Shown: positions 1 to 5,723 of the stretch, piece by piece
Numbering within the stretch: position 1 is the stretch's first letter
Layout: each line of letters begins with the position of its first letter
From: Bacteroidota bacterium
GTDB taxonomy: Bacteria > Bacteroidota > Rhodothermia > Rhodothermales > UBA10348
Reading direction: 5' to 3'
Length of the DNA: 10,269 bases
Assembly: GCA_022571135.1 (NCBI GenBank)
Contig: JACZYK010000070.1
Location: 1-10,269 of the forward strand
Position numbers and translations under genes: made by a program
Notes under the pieces: model-generated
Told to the model about the DNA's origin: nothing
Seen by the model: the letters and a program-made list of their open reading frames with translations, nothing else
Databases searched by the model: none

Positions 1-267
1 TAGACCAAAATACCTGAGCGCCGGCGCGAGTACTTTGCTCGCGATCGACCACGCGGCAAGGACGAGTACGACGGCCAGTGTGATGCCGCGATAAAGGTGA
101 GGCATCCAGAGCACAGATTCGAGCAGAACGGCAGCGATCCAGAGATACGCTACCAGACCGGTCGTGAACACGGCGCCGGCCACAACGGACGTTCCCGTCA
201 TCCGAAGACGGGTGCGTTTGAGACGCTCTCGGATTGCAGCTATCAGTTGCAGGGTCTGGTTGCTCAT
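1..267 (-). CDS. N-terminal fragment of a two-helix membrane protein, possibly DUF4175-like
   Basis: Partial gene: 89 codons are visible from an ATG at 267 and the frame is still open at the left edge. The protein begins MSNQTLQLIAAIRERLKRTR, a basic amphipathic lead. A hydrophobic segment at about residues 24-50 and a second at about 61-77 follow, separated by a short loop (ESVLWMPHLYR) and ending in a basic/proline turn (SKVLAPALRYFGL). This suggests an inner-membrane protein with two N-terminal helices and a larger domain beyond the window. From memory, DUF4175 proteins of Bacteroidota/Rhodothermota begin this way, but too little is visible to assign a family. The start is the first ATG after an untranslated leader of about 90 bases; no strong Shine-Dalgarno is visible. 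The gene is divergent from glgC. That it is a real gene is likely; its function is unknown. Confidence 0.6.
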   Translation of the reverse strand, partial: MSNQTLQLIAAIRERLKRTRLRMTGTSVVAGAVFTTGLVAYLWIAAVLLESVLWMPHLYRGITLAVVLVLAAWSIASKVLAPALRYFGL

Positions 268-364
268 AAACACGGGCTTTATCAGGCGCCTGGTGATCAC
301 TCAAATAAATCCGACTAGCAACCTGTGTACCGAGAGATATGCTGTCTGTTTCGATCCCACGGCT

Positions 365-394
365 ATATTAGGCTGTGATAGCCCGCTCAGTCAA
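365..394 (-). promoter_or_regulatory. Candidate sigma70-like promoter for the leftward membrane protein gene
   Basis: Read on the minus strand, TTGACT (389-394) and TAATAT (365-370) are separated by 18 bases. This matches the -35 consensus at 5 of 6 positions and the -10 at 4 of 6. Transcription would start near 358, leaving a leader of about 90 bases before the ATG at 267. The spacer contains a small GGCT-N5-AGCC inverted repeat (371-383). If the host uses a Bacteroidota-type primary sigma factor, this match may be coincidental. I found no equally good promoter for glgC on the other strand; TATTAT at 459-464 is a -10-like hexamer without a convincing -35. Confidence 0.35.
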
Positions 395-481
395 TTGCGG
401 ATATGACGTGATTCGGTTCAAAATCCGGGTGACGGGACAAGAACGTTCGATGTTGCCGTATTATTTTAGGGCCTAGTCTGT

Positions 482-487
482 GAGGGT
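482..487 (+). promoter_or_regulatory. Ribosome binding site that supports the TTG start of glgC
   Basis: GAGGGT lies 8 bases upstream of the TTG at 496 and is complementary to the anti-Shine-Dalgarno end of 16S rRNA. It decides in favour of TTG over the in-frame ATG at 511, which would lie over 20 bases away. It is one of the few clear Shine-Dalgarno sequences in the window. Confidence 0.55.
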
Positions 488-495
488 AAGCCAAT

Positions 496-1770
496 TTGTC
501 TAATAGCGGTATGATCGCAATCATTCTCGGAGGAGGCGCCGGGAAACGCCTATTCCCCCTGACTCACAGGCGTTCGAAACCAGCCGTGCCTCTGGCTGGA
601 AAGTATCGGCTGATCGATATTCCGCTGTCGAACAGCATCAACTCGGACGTCAGCAGAATCTTTGTTTTGACACAGTTCAATTCGGCTAGTCTGAACAGGC
701 ATATCGCTCAGACCTATCGGTTCGACCGATTCAGACACGGATTCGTGACTATCCTGTCGGCCGAACAGACGCCCTACTCGAAAGAGTGGTTTCAGGGAAC
801 GGCGGATGCGGTGAGACAGAGTATGCAGCATGTCGAGTTGTATCGCTATAATCACGTCTTGATTCTGTCGGGCGATCAACTATACACGATGGACTATCGC
901 GAGATGCTGGACCATCACGAGTCCGCTAACGCAGATTTGACGATCGCGACCATACCCGTCACCGCTGCTGAAGCTCCCGACTTCGGAATTCTTAAGACAG
1001 GAGCTGACGGTGTCATAAAAGAGTTTTATGAAAAACCTTCACCGGACAGCGTCGCGGGTCTCGAGAGTCCGGTCACCAGGGAAATGAAGGACGCCGGACG
1101 TGTTTTTCTGGCCTCCATGGGCATCTATATTTTCTCCAAGGGTATTCTGAGAGCTGCGCTTGACCGAGAACCCGACTCCCACGATTTCGGGAAGGAGATC
1201 ATACCTAATTCCATCGATTCGATCCGGGTAGTGAGCTATCCGTTCGACGGCTTCTGGAGTGATATCGGGACGATTCGTTCGTTCTATGATGCAAATCTCA
1301 TGCTTGCAGGACAAAAGCCGGGTTTTGATATCTACAATCCGAAGATGCCTCTATACACGAATGCCCGGATGCTTCCTCCTGCGAAAATTCAGAGATCAAC
1401 CATTGAAAATGCCCTGATCGCTGAAGCCGCTGTCGTTGTGAATTGCAATATCTCAAACTCGGTCATCGGGTTACGCTCGTTCATCGGAGAACACACGACG
1501 ATCAGGAATACAGTCATGATGGGTTCGGACTATTTCCGCTGGCACGATTCCGATGTAAGGGCCACCGTTGACGGTCCCCGTAGACCCGGGATCGACAGGG
1601 ACTCTTTCATAGACGGAGCCATTATCGATCTCAACGTCAGCATCGGAAAGGGATGCGTCATTCGAAACCGGGACAACGTTCAACATTATGACGGAGACGG
1701 CTATTATATCCGGGACGGAATCATCGTTATACCCAAGAATGCCAGTATACCGGATGGAACAGTGATTTAA
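496..1770 (+). CDS. glgC: Glucose-1-phosphate adenylyltransferase (ADP-glucose pyrophosphorylase)
   Basis: Makes ADP-glucose from ATP and glucose-1-phosphate, normally the committed and regulated step of bacterial glycogen synthesis, in the cytoplasm. The 424-residue length is normal. The N-terminal nucleotidyltransferase domain carries GGGAGKRL (12-19), SKPAVPLAGKYRLID (27-41), SGDQLY (125-130, with the expected catalytic Asp127), the sugar-phosphate-binding FYEKP (177-181), DFGKEIIP (230-237) and FWSDIGTIRSFYDANL (253-268). The C-terminal third has the hexapeptide pattern of a left-handed beta-helix, ending IVIPKNASIPDGTVI. NSASLNRH (62-69) and the tail resemble cyanobacterial/plant enzymes more than E. 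coli GlgC. The start is TTG at 496, chosen because GAGGGT (482-487) sits at good ribosome-binding distance; the next candidate, ATG at 511, is too far from it. No other glycogen gene is in the window. Confidence 0.95.
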   Translation: MSNSGMIAIILGGGAGKRLFPLTHRRSKPAVPLAGKYRLIDIPLSNSINSDVSRIFVLTQFNSASLNRHIAQTYRFDRFRHGFVTILSAEQTPYSKEWFQGTADAVRQSMQHVELYRYNHVLILSGDQLYTMDYREMLDHHESANADLTIATIPVTAAEAPDFGILKTGADGVIKEFYEKPSPDSVAGLESPVTREMKDAGRVFLASMGIYIFSKGILRAALDREPDSHDFGKEIIPNSIDSIRVVSYPFDGFWSDIGTIRSFYDANLMLAGQKPGFDIYNPKMPLYTNARMLPPAKIQRSTIENALIAEAAVVVNCNISNSVIGLRSFIGEHTTIRNTVMMGSDYFRWHDSDVRATVDGPRRPGIDRDSFIDGAIIDLNVSIGKGCVIRNRDNVQHYDGDGYYIRDGIIVIPKNASIPDGTVI

Positions 1771-1846
1771 GGCCTGTTAACGCTACCTGGAAGCGCCCTG
1801 TGGCCGCCTGTAAAAATCAGGCCCTAAGAGCGCAGAGACGAAAATT

Positions 1847-2374
1847 ATGGATATGCAGAGACTGAATCTACTTGCGAGAGCCCCTCTTCTACTACTCGTG
1901 ATTTCGGGGTGTCGATTAAATGGCGGTCACGCCACCGGGCCCGCTACATATGTAGAGGTTGGAGAGGCACGTTACCAGATGGAGCGTAGTTACGCCCGGG
2001 CACTGACCGACCTTGGCCATCTGGAGGAGGTCTCGACGAGCAATTCCACTCTTTTCGGCTTTGTGAAGCCCTATCGGCAGATCCTGGGTGATCATGCCGA
2101 AGCGGTGGAACGATTGCGGGTGAGGGTAGCCACTCTCTCATCGCGGAGTTCATATCGTGAACTCAATCACGCACTCGGAGCTATGACTTCGGAGCGCTCG
2201 GTACTCGAGGATCGCTATGCCGGGTTGTTCACTGCCATGGCGTCGGCGATGGGTCGTAGATCCACCTCTGGAGTAAAGTCGGGTGATGCGGGTTATTTTC
2301 TTTTCCCGCCGCACTACATAGCGATCGAATCCGTAATAGCACAGATTCCCATTTCTGACGCCGTCGGACGATAA
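1847..2374 (+). CDS. Putative lipoprotein encoded just upstream of a TonB-dependent receptor
   Basis: A 175-residue protein of unrecognised family. The N-terminus is a type II signal peptide: basic residues, a leucine-rich core (14-18) and the lipobox VISGC with Cys22 as the lipidated residue. The mature protein should therefore be a membrane-anchored lipoprotein of about 150 residues. From about residue 37 to 135 it is rich in Ala, Leu, Glu and Arg with few glycines or prolines, suggesting a mainly helical domain. The last 30 residues contain a GYFLFPPHY stretch. Either ATG 1847 or ATG 1853 could start it; neither has a strong ribosome site. The receptor gene begins 23 bases after its stop, so the two are probably co-transcribed. 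An accessory role in capture by the receptor is a guess from position only. Confidence 0.72.
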   Translation: MDMQRLNLLARAPLLLLVISGCRLNGGHATGPATYVEVGEARYQMERSYARALTDLGHLEEVSTSNSTLFGFVKPYRQILGDHAEAVERLRVRVATLSSRSSYRELNHALGAMTSERSVLEDRYAGLFTAMASAMGRRSTSGVKSGDAGYFLFPPHYIAIESVIAQIPISDAVGR

Positions 2375-2397
2375 CCGGAACCCTCCTCGTCTCCAGG

Positions 2398-4428
2398 ATG
2401 AACGATTTTCGCGGTACATCGCTGTGGCAGATTCTACTCCTGACTCTCGTTTCAATCCCTGAAACCGAGGCGCAAACCGGCTCGTCCTCAACCGATTCGC
2501 TCAGGACGTATGAACTGTCCGAGATTATTGTTGGAGGGGAAGCTGAGAGTCGCGCATCGGCGGTTGCAGTTCATCGGATCTCGCTTGCATCCATCGTCCG
2601 GGCAGATGCAGCTTCGGCGGCCGACCTGGTGCATCTCGTTCCGTCGGCCCATATCCAGACCAATTCCAGAGGCGAGTCCCTCATCTATATGCGCAATGTC
2701 GGCGAGCGCCAGGTGGCTGTGTTTTTCGACGGCGCACTTTTGAACATCCCGTGGGACAATCGGATCGACATGAGCATGATCCCGGTCGGCATGCTGGGAG
2801 GAATGGAGGTATCGCGAGGGATTCCATCAGTCGTATACGGACCGAACGTCATTGGAGGAGCGGTAAACCTGCAATCCCGTTCACTCGAGAGATCCGGAAG
2901 CCTGTCCGAATTCACCGCCCAGTTTGGTTCGAACTCGGCAGCCCGACTGGGGGGAGGATATCTCTATCGCAGCGGGGAGTGGTCGGCGCAGGCTACTGGA
3001 AGCCTGCAGTCTGTGGATGGTTTTTCCTTGCCGGCCAATGCCGAACTTGCCTACAGTCAGGACGGAGAGTTCGTTCGTACGAACACGGATCGATCCATCA
3101 ACAATCTGTTCGTCCGCGTCGGTCGGAATATGGATTCCGGCTCGGAATACGGAGTATCGATCCTCCACGTCGATTCCGAAAAAGGCGTTGCCCCCGAGGC
3201 ACATCTCGATCCTGCAGAGGACCGCGTACGGTTCTGGCGTTATCCTCTCTGGCGGAATACGATGTTGATAGCGAACGGGTCTACCGACCTGGGTGTATTC
3301 GGCGCCGTCAGGGCTACCGCGTGGATCGGACGTTTTTCTCAACGGATCGACCAGTACGAAACGGACCGGTATGTCAATGTCACGGATCGTCAGGAGGATC
3401 GCGACGAGACGGTCGGGGTCCGAATTTCATCCGGAAAGGCGTTCGGATCCGGATCGCTCCGTATCGCATTGAATTATCTGACGTCGACGCACCGTCAGAC
3501 GGATACAGTCCTCGGTACCGAGTCGAGCGGAAGTACGCCGACTATGCTTTCGTACAAGCAGCACCTGTATTCCGTCGGACTGGAGTACGAAGCGTCATTC
3601 GCCGGGCGGATGCATGTGATCTCCGGCGTGAGTCTGGAAGGGATATCCATGCCGGAAACGGGAGACAAACCGGGCAGAGACGCCATCGGTGACTACTCGG
3701 TAATGGTGGGACTCGACTACCGCCTCAATGAGACTGTGCGGGTGAAACTCTCAGGCGGAAGGAAGGCCCGGTTTCCTACCATGAGAGAGTTGTTCGGAGA
3801 AGCGCTTCGAAGATTTCTGGTCAACGAGGATCTCAGACCGGAATCATCTTTCCTGGGTGATCTGGCTCTGGAGCTCACGGGCAGTCGAGTTTCGGGGGAG
3901 GTCGTTCTGTTTTTTCGGCGGACGCATGACACGATCGATCAGGAGATCGTCGATCTCGACGGATATCGTCTGCGACGCAGAATCAATCTTGAGGGAAGCC
4001 GGGTATGGGGTGTAGAGTTCGTCGGGATGAGTAGGATACTTGAAAACGTGAAAGCTGATGGTCACCTGACACTCATGAAACCCGACGCCTTTGAGCGTGG
4101 CGAGACAAAACCTATGAACGAAAAGCCTTCCGTGACAGGAGCGATGACGATCAGTGCGTCCACGCGCTGGGGCGCATCTGCGCGCGTATCGGCGGTTTAT
4201 ACGGGACGCGCTTACGCCCTCACTACGCGGAATACCCAGGTCAAACTCCCCACATCCCTCATCCTCAATCTCCGCTTGGCGTTACGAAAGTATATCCGGG
4301 AAAATGGCCTGTTCGCCGAATTCTACGCCGGCGTAAACAATCTGAGCGATAGGCTTACTCTGCCACAACTGGGTCTGCCCGGAGCCGGTCGCGAATACAG
4401 AGTGGGACTGAGTCTCTCGTTTTTCTAG
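2398..4428 (+). CDS. TonB-dependent outer-membrane receptor
   Basis: A 676-residue outer-membrane active transporter driven by TonB/ExbBD; substrate unknown. Residues 1-25 form a signal peptide (hydrophobic core 9-20, probable cleavage after ETEA). A TonB-box-like segment ELSEIIVGG (39-47) follows directly, with no carboxypeptidase-like N-terminal domain of the SusC type. The plug spans about 45-165, with MRNVGERQVAVFFDGALLN and the characteristic VYGPNVIGGAVNL (ending at 158). The rest has alternating short beta strands and loops typical of the 22-strand barrel. It contains a late GVNNLSDRLTLPQLGLPG motif and ends YRVGLSLSFF with a terminal aromatic, the usual barrel-assembly signal. Length fits siderophore, cobalamin or metal receptors, but the sequence does not choose among them. 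There is little Shine-Dalgarno (AGG touches the ATG), which suggests translational coupling to the lipoprotein gene 23 bases upstream. Confidence 0.93.
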   Translation: MNDFRGTSLWQILLLTLVSIPETEAQTGSSSTDSLRTYELSEIIVGGEAESRASAVAVHRISLASIVRADAASAADLVHLVPSAHIQTNSRGESLIYMRNVGERQVAVFFDGALLNIPWDNRIDMSMIPVGMLGGMEVSRGIPSVVYGPNVIGGAVNLQSRSLERSGSLSEFTAQFGSNSAARLGGGYLYRSGEWSAQATGSLQSVDGFSLPANAELAYSQDGEFVRTNTDRSINNLFVRVGRNMDSGSEYGVSILHVDSEKGVAPEAHLDPAEDRVRFWRYPLWRNTMLIANGSTDLGVFGAVRATAWIGRFSQRIDQYETDRYVNVTDRQEDRDETVGVRISSGKAFGSGSLRIALNYLTSTHRQTDTVLGTESSGSTPTMLSYKQHLYSVGLEYEASFAGRMHVISGVSLEGISMPETGDKPGRDAIGDYSVMVGLDYRLNETVRVKLSGGRKARFPTMRELFGEALRRFLVNEDLRPESSFLGDLALELTGSRVSGEVVLFFRRTHDTIDQEIVDLDGYRLRRRINLEGSRVWGVEFVGMSRILENVKADGHLTLMKPDAFERGETKPMNEKPSVTGAMTISASTRWGASARVSAVYTGRAYALTTRNTQVKLPTSLILNLRLALRKYIRENGLFAEFYAGVNNLSDRLTLPQLGLPGAGREYRVGLSLSFF

Positions 4429-4431
4429 CGT

Positions 4432-4635
4432 TTAATCGGATTCGGGGACAATCGTCAGAGGACCGTTGTAGCTCGTAGCTGTCGTCATCACCGAAGGATC
4501 TGAGGCATCCATCCAGAGATCAAGATGGGAGCACCCCGGAAAGCTCCTGATGCGGGAAGAGGACCTGTCGAAAAAACTCAAAAAATCGTCAAGAGCGTCC
4601 GGTCTTAGTGTCATTCGAACGGTTCGGATGAGCAA
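4432..4635 (-). CDS. Short ABM-domain-like protein, apparently missing its second half
   Basis: A 67-residue frame starting at TTG 4635 and ending 3 bases from the stop of the convergent receptor gene. Its first 50 residues look like the first half of an antibiotic-biosynthesis-monooxygenase (ABM) dimeric ferredoxin-like domain. A strand (LIRTVRMTL, residues 2-10) is followed by a helix (RPDALDDFLSFFDRSSSRIR) and SFPGCSHLDLWMDASDPSVM. In the family as I know it, proteins run about 90-100 residues and continue with a Tyr/Trp-containing strand, a second helix and a final strand; here the frame ends ATSYNGPLTIVPESD. It lies 17 bases after pyrF on the same strand and probably shares its mRNA. It may be a decayed or truncated gene or a genuine small protein. 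No ribosome site is clear for the TTG; ATG at residue 8 is an alternative but would remove the first strand. Confidence 0.5.
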   Translation of the reverse strand: MLIRTVRMTLRPDALDDFLSFFDRSSSRIRSFPGCSHLDLWMDASDPSVMTTATSYNGPLTIVPESD

Positions 4636-4652
4636 AGGGATTTGTCCAACTT

Positions 4653-5513
4653 CTAGGACGCGCGGATTGATTTATGATGGGCCTCCTGTAAACTCATTCG
4701 AATTTTTTCGGCAGCCACGGAAGCGGCCGACGAAAAGTCCTCTCCGGAAGAGGAGTAAATAATCGCGCGGCTACTGTGTACGAGAATGGGGCCGAATCCA
4801 GCAGCCTGCATGACGAGATCCACTCGACCGCCCTGTGCTCCGATTCCAGGAACGAGAAATGGAGTGTTCGGGCAGAGCTTCCTGAGACTTGCGAGCGCTG
4901 CCGTATCTCTGGCTCCGGTTACCAGCCCGACTATGCCCGGCAAACCGGTACTCCATGTCAATGCTTGTCGAGCAACGTTCATATAAAGCGGTTCTCCGTT
5001 CACGAGAAGCGTTTGAAAGTCGCTTCCCCCTGAATTGGAAGTTCTGGCGAGTATGAATACCGCCTTCCCGGCATATCCAAGGAACGGGACGACAGAGTCG
5101 CAACCCATGAAGGGAGAAAGCGTAATCGCATCGAACGGAAGGTCCTCGAGCAGAGCCTTGGCATAGAATCTGGCCGAATTACCGATATCGCCCCTCTTCG
5201 CGTCGGCGATCGTGAGGACATCGCTGGGGACGGAAGCCAGTACGTCCTGAAGAACGGTCCAGCCGCTTTTTCCGAGAGCTTCAAAAAAAGCGAGATTGAA
5301 TTTGAACGCTGCAGCCGAAGAGGCAGTTGAAAGAATGATCTCCTTCGAAAATTTGCTGACCTGGTCCGGTATTGACCCGACTCCGGACAGAGATGGCGGT
5401 AACTTGTCAGGATCCGGATCGATACCGACACAGAGGACGGAGTTTTTTCGTTGTCGGATTGCAGCCAGTCTGTCGGTGAACGATTGCTTCACGAGTTTTT
5501 TATCGAATTCCAA
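4653..5513 (-). CDS. pyrF: Orotidine-5'-phosphate decarboxylase (type 2 PyrF)
   Basis: Catalyses OMP to UMP, the last step of de novo pyrimidine synthesis, in the cytoplasm. The 286 residues fit the longer 'type 2' subfamily and a TIM barrel. Visible motifs are LCVGIDPDPDKLPP (27-40, substrate-binding Asp after beta 1), FKFNLAFFEALG (70-81, with the conserved Lys71), the catalytic tetrad motif DAKRGDIGNS (104-113: Asp104, Lys106, Asp109), SPFMGCDSV (133-141), VPGIGAQGG (221-229) and VHSSRAIIY (245-253, with the phosphate-gripping Arg). The start is uncertain: TTG 5513 gives MEFDKKLVKQ, GTG 5492 would drop seven residues, and no ATG is available. The TTG lies directly against an inverted repeat with no ribosome site between them. 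The gene is divergent from the acyl-CoA dehydrogenase, and the ABM-like frame follows it. Confidence 0.93.
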   Translation of the reverse strand: MEFDKKLVKQSFTDRLAAIRQRKNSVLCVGIDPDPDKLPPSLSGVGSIPDQVSKFSKEIILSTASSAAAFKFNLAFFEALGKSGWTVLQDVLASVPSDVLTIADAKRGDIGNSARFYAKALLEDLPFDAITLSPFMGCDSVVPFLGYAGKAVFILARTSNSGGSDFQTLLVNGEPLYMNVARQALTWSTGLPGIVGLVTGARDTAALASLRKLCPNTPFLVPGIGAQGGRVDLVMQAAGFGPILVHSSRAIIYSSSGEDFSSAASVAAEKIRMSLQEAHHKSIRAS

Positions 5514-5534
5514 ATTCGGCTAAATATGCCGAAT
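5514..5534. promoter_or_regulatory. Perfect 7-bp inverted repeat abutting the pyrF start
   Basis: ATTCGGC (5514-5520), an AT-only spacer TAAATAT and GCCGAAT (5528-5534) form a perfect inverted repeat. It ends exactly where the proposed TTG start of pyrF begins. As DNA it could be an operator for a dimeric repressor. In the pyrF mRNA it would be a hairpin (7-bp stem, 7-base loop) placed where a ribosome binding site would normally be. A TATAAT hexamer overlaps its right end on the plus strand (5534-5539) without an associated -35. No regulator is identifiable from the sequence. Confidence 0.4.
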
Positions 5535-5612
5535 ATAATCATTTGGCAGGGGTCCGAGACCGAAGATCGTGTGGCGGCAACTTTCGATCCCGAATGCACT
5601 ATTTGGATCTTG

Positions 5613-5642
5613 GAACTACACGTTCCGCGGTTCATAAAGAAC
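5613..5642. promoter_or_regulatory. Cluster of four GAAC/GTTC half-sites in the divergent pyrF/acyl-CoA dehydrogenase region
   Basis: GAAC (5613-5616), GTTC (5622-5625), GTTC (5630-5633) and GAAC (5639-5642) are spaced by 5, 4 and 5 bases. The first two form an inverted repeat, extended to GGAAC-N5-GTTCC at 5612-5626. The last two form a second one of opposite polarity with the same 5-base spacer. Such regular spacing suggests operator half-sites, but four-base motifs recur easily by chance and no regulator is known. Confidence 0.22.
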
Positions 5643-5711
5643 GCTGAATGCGAGTGAGTACTTCAAGCGAGATCAGACTGAGGTACCACATTCACATAGA
5701 GATATGATCAC

Positions 5712-5717
5712 AGGTGA
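5712..5717 (+). promoter_or_regulatory. Ribosome binding site of the acyl-CoA dehydrogenase gene
   Basis: AGGTGA lies six bases before the ATG at 5724. It is among the clearest Shine-Dalgarno sequences in the window and fixes the start, so the N-terminal extension of the enzyme is translated. Confidence 0.6.
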
Positions 5718-5723
5718 ATAATC

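Noticed and set aside
97..406. Short plus-strand frames at the left edge (97-318 and 164-406)
   Set aside because: They overlap the minus-strand membrane-protein start, which has coherent hydrophobic segments; their own translations are Arg/His-rich with no motif or ribosome site.
2751..3692. A 313-codon open frame in another frame inside the TonB-dependent receptor gene
   Set aside because: It is Arg/Gly-rich with no recognisable motif and lies wholly within a receptor whose plug and barrel motifs run continuously through it. It is a composition shadow.
4432..5513. A recent insertion or deletion event joining pyrF, the ABM-like frame and the receptor
   Set aside because: I saw no inverted terminal repeats, target-site duplications or transposase remnants around the junctions, so a mobile-element cause is not supported.
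5703..5708. TATGAT as a -10 element for the acyl-CoA dehydrogenase
   Set aside because: It would start transcription within or just before the ribosome site at 5712-5717, and there is no -35 at a suitable distance.
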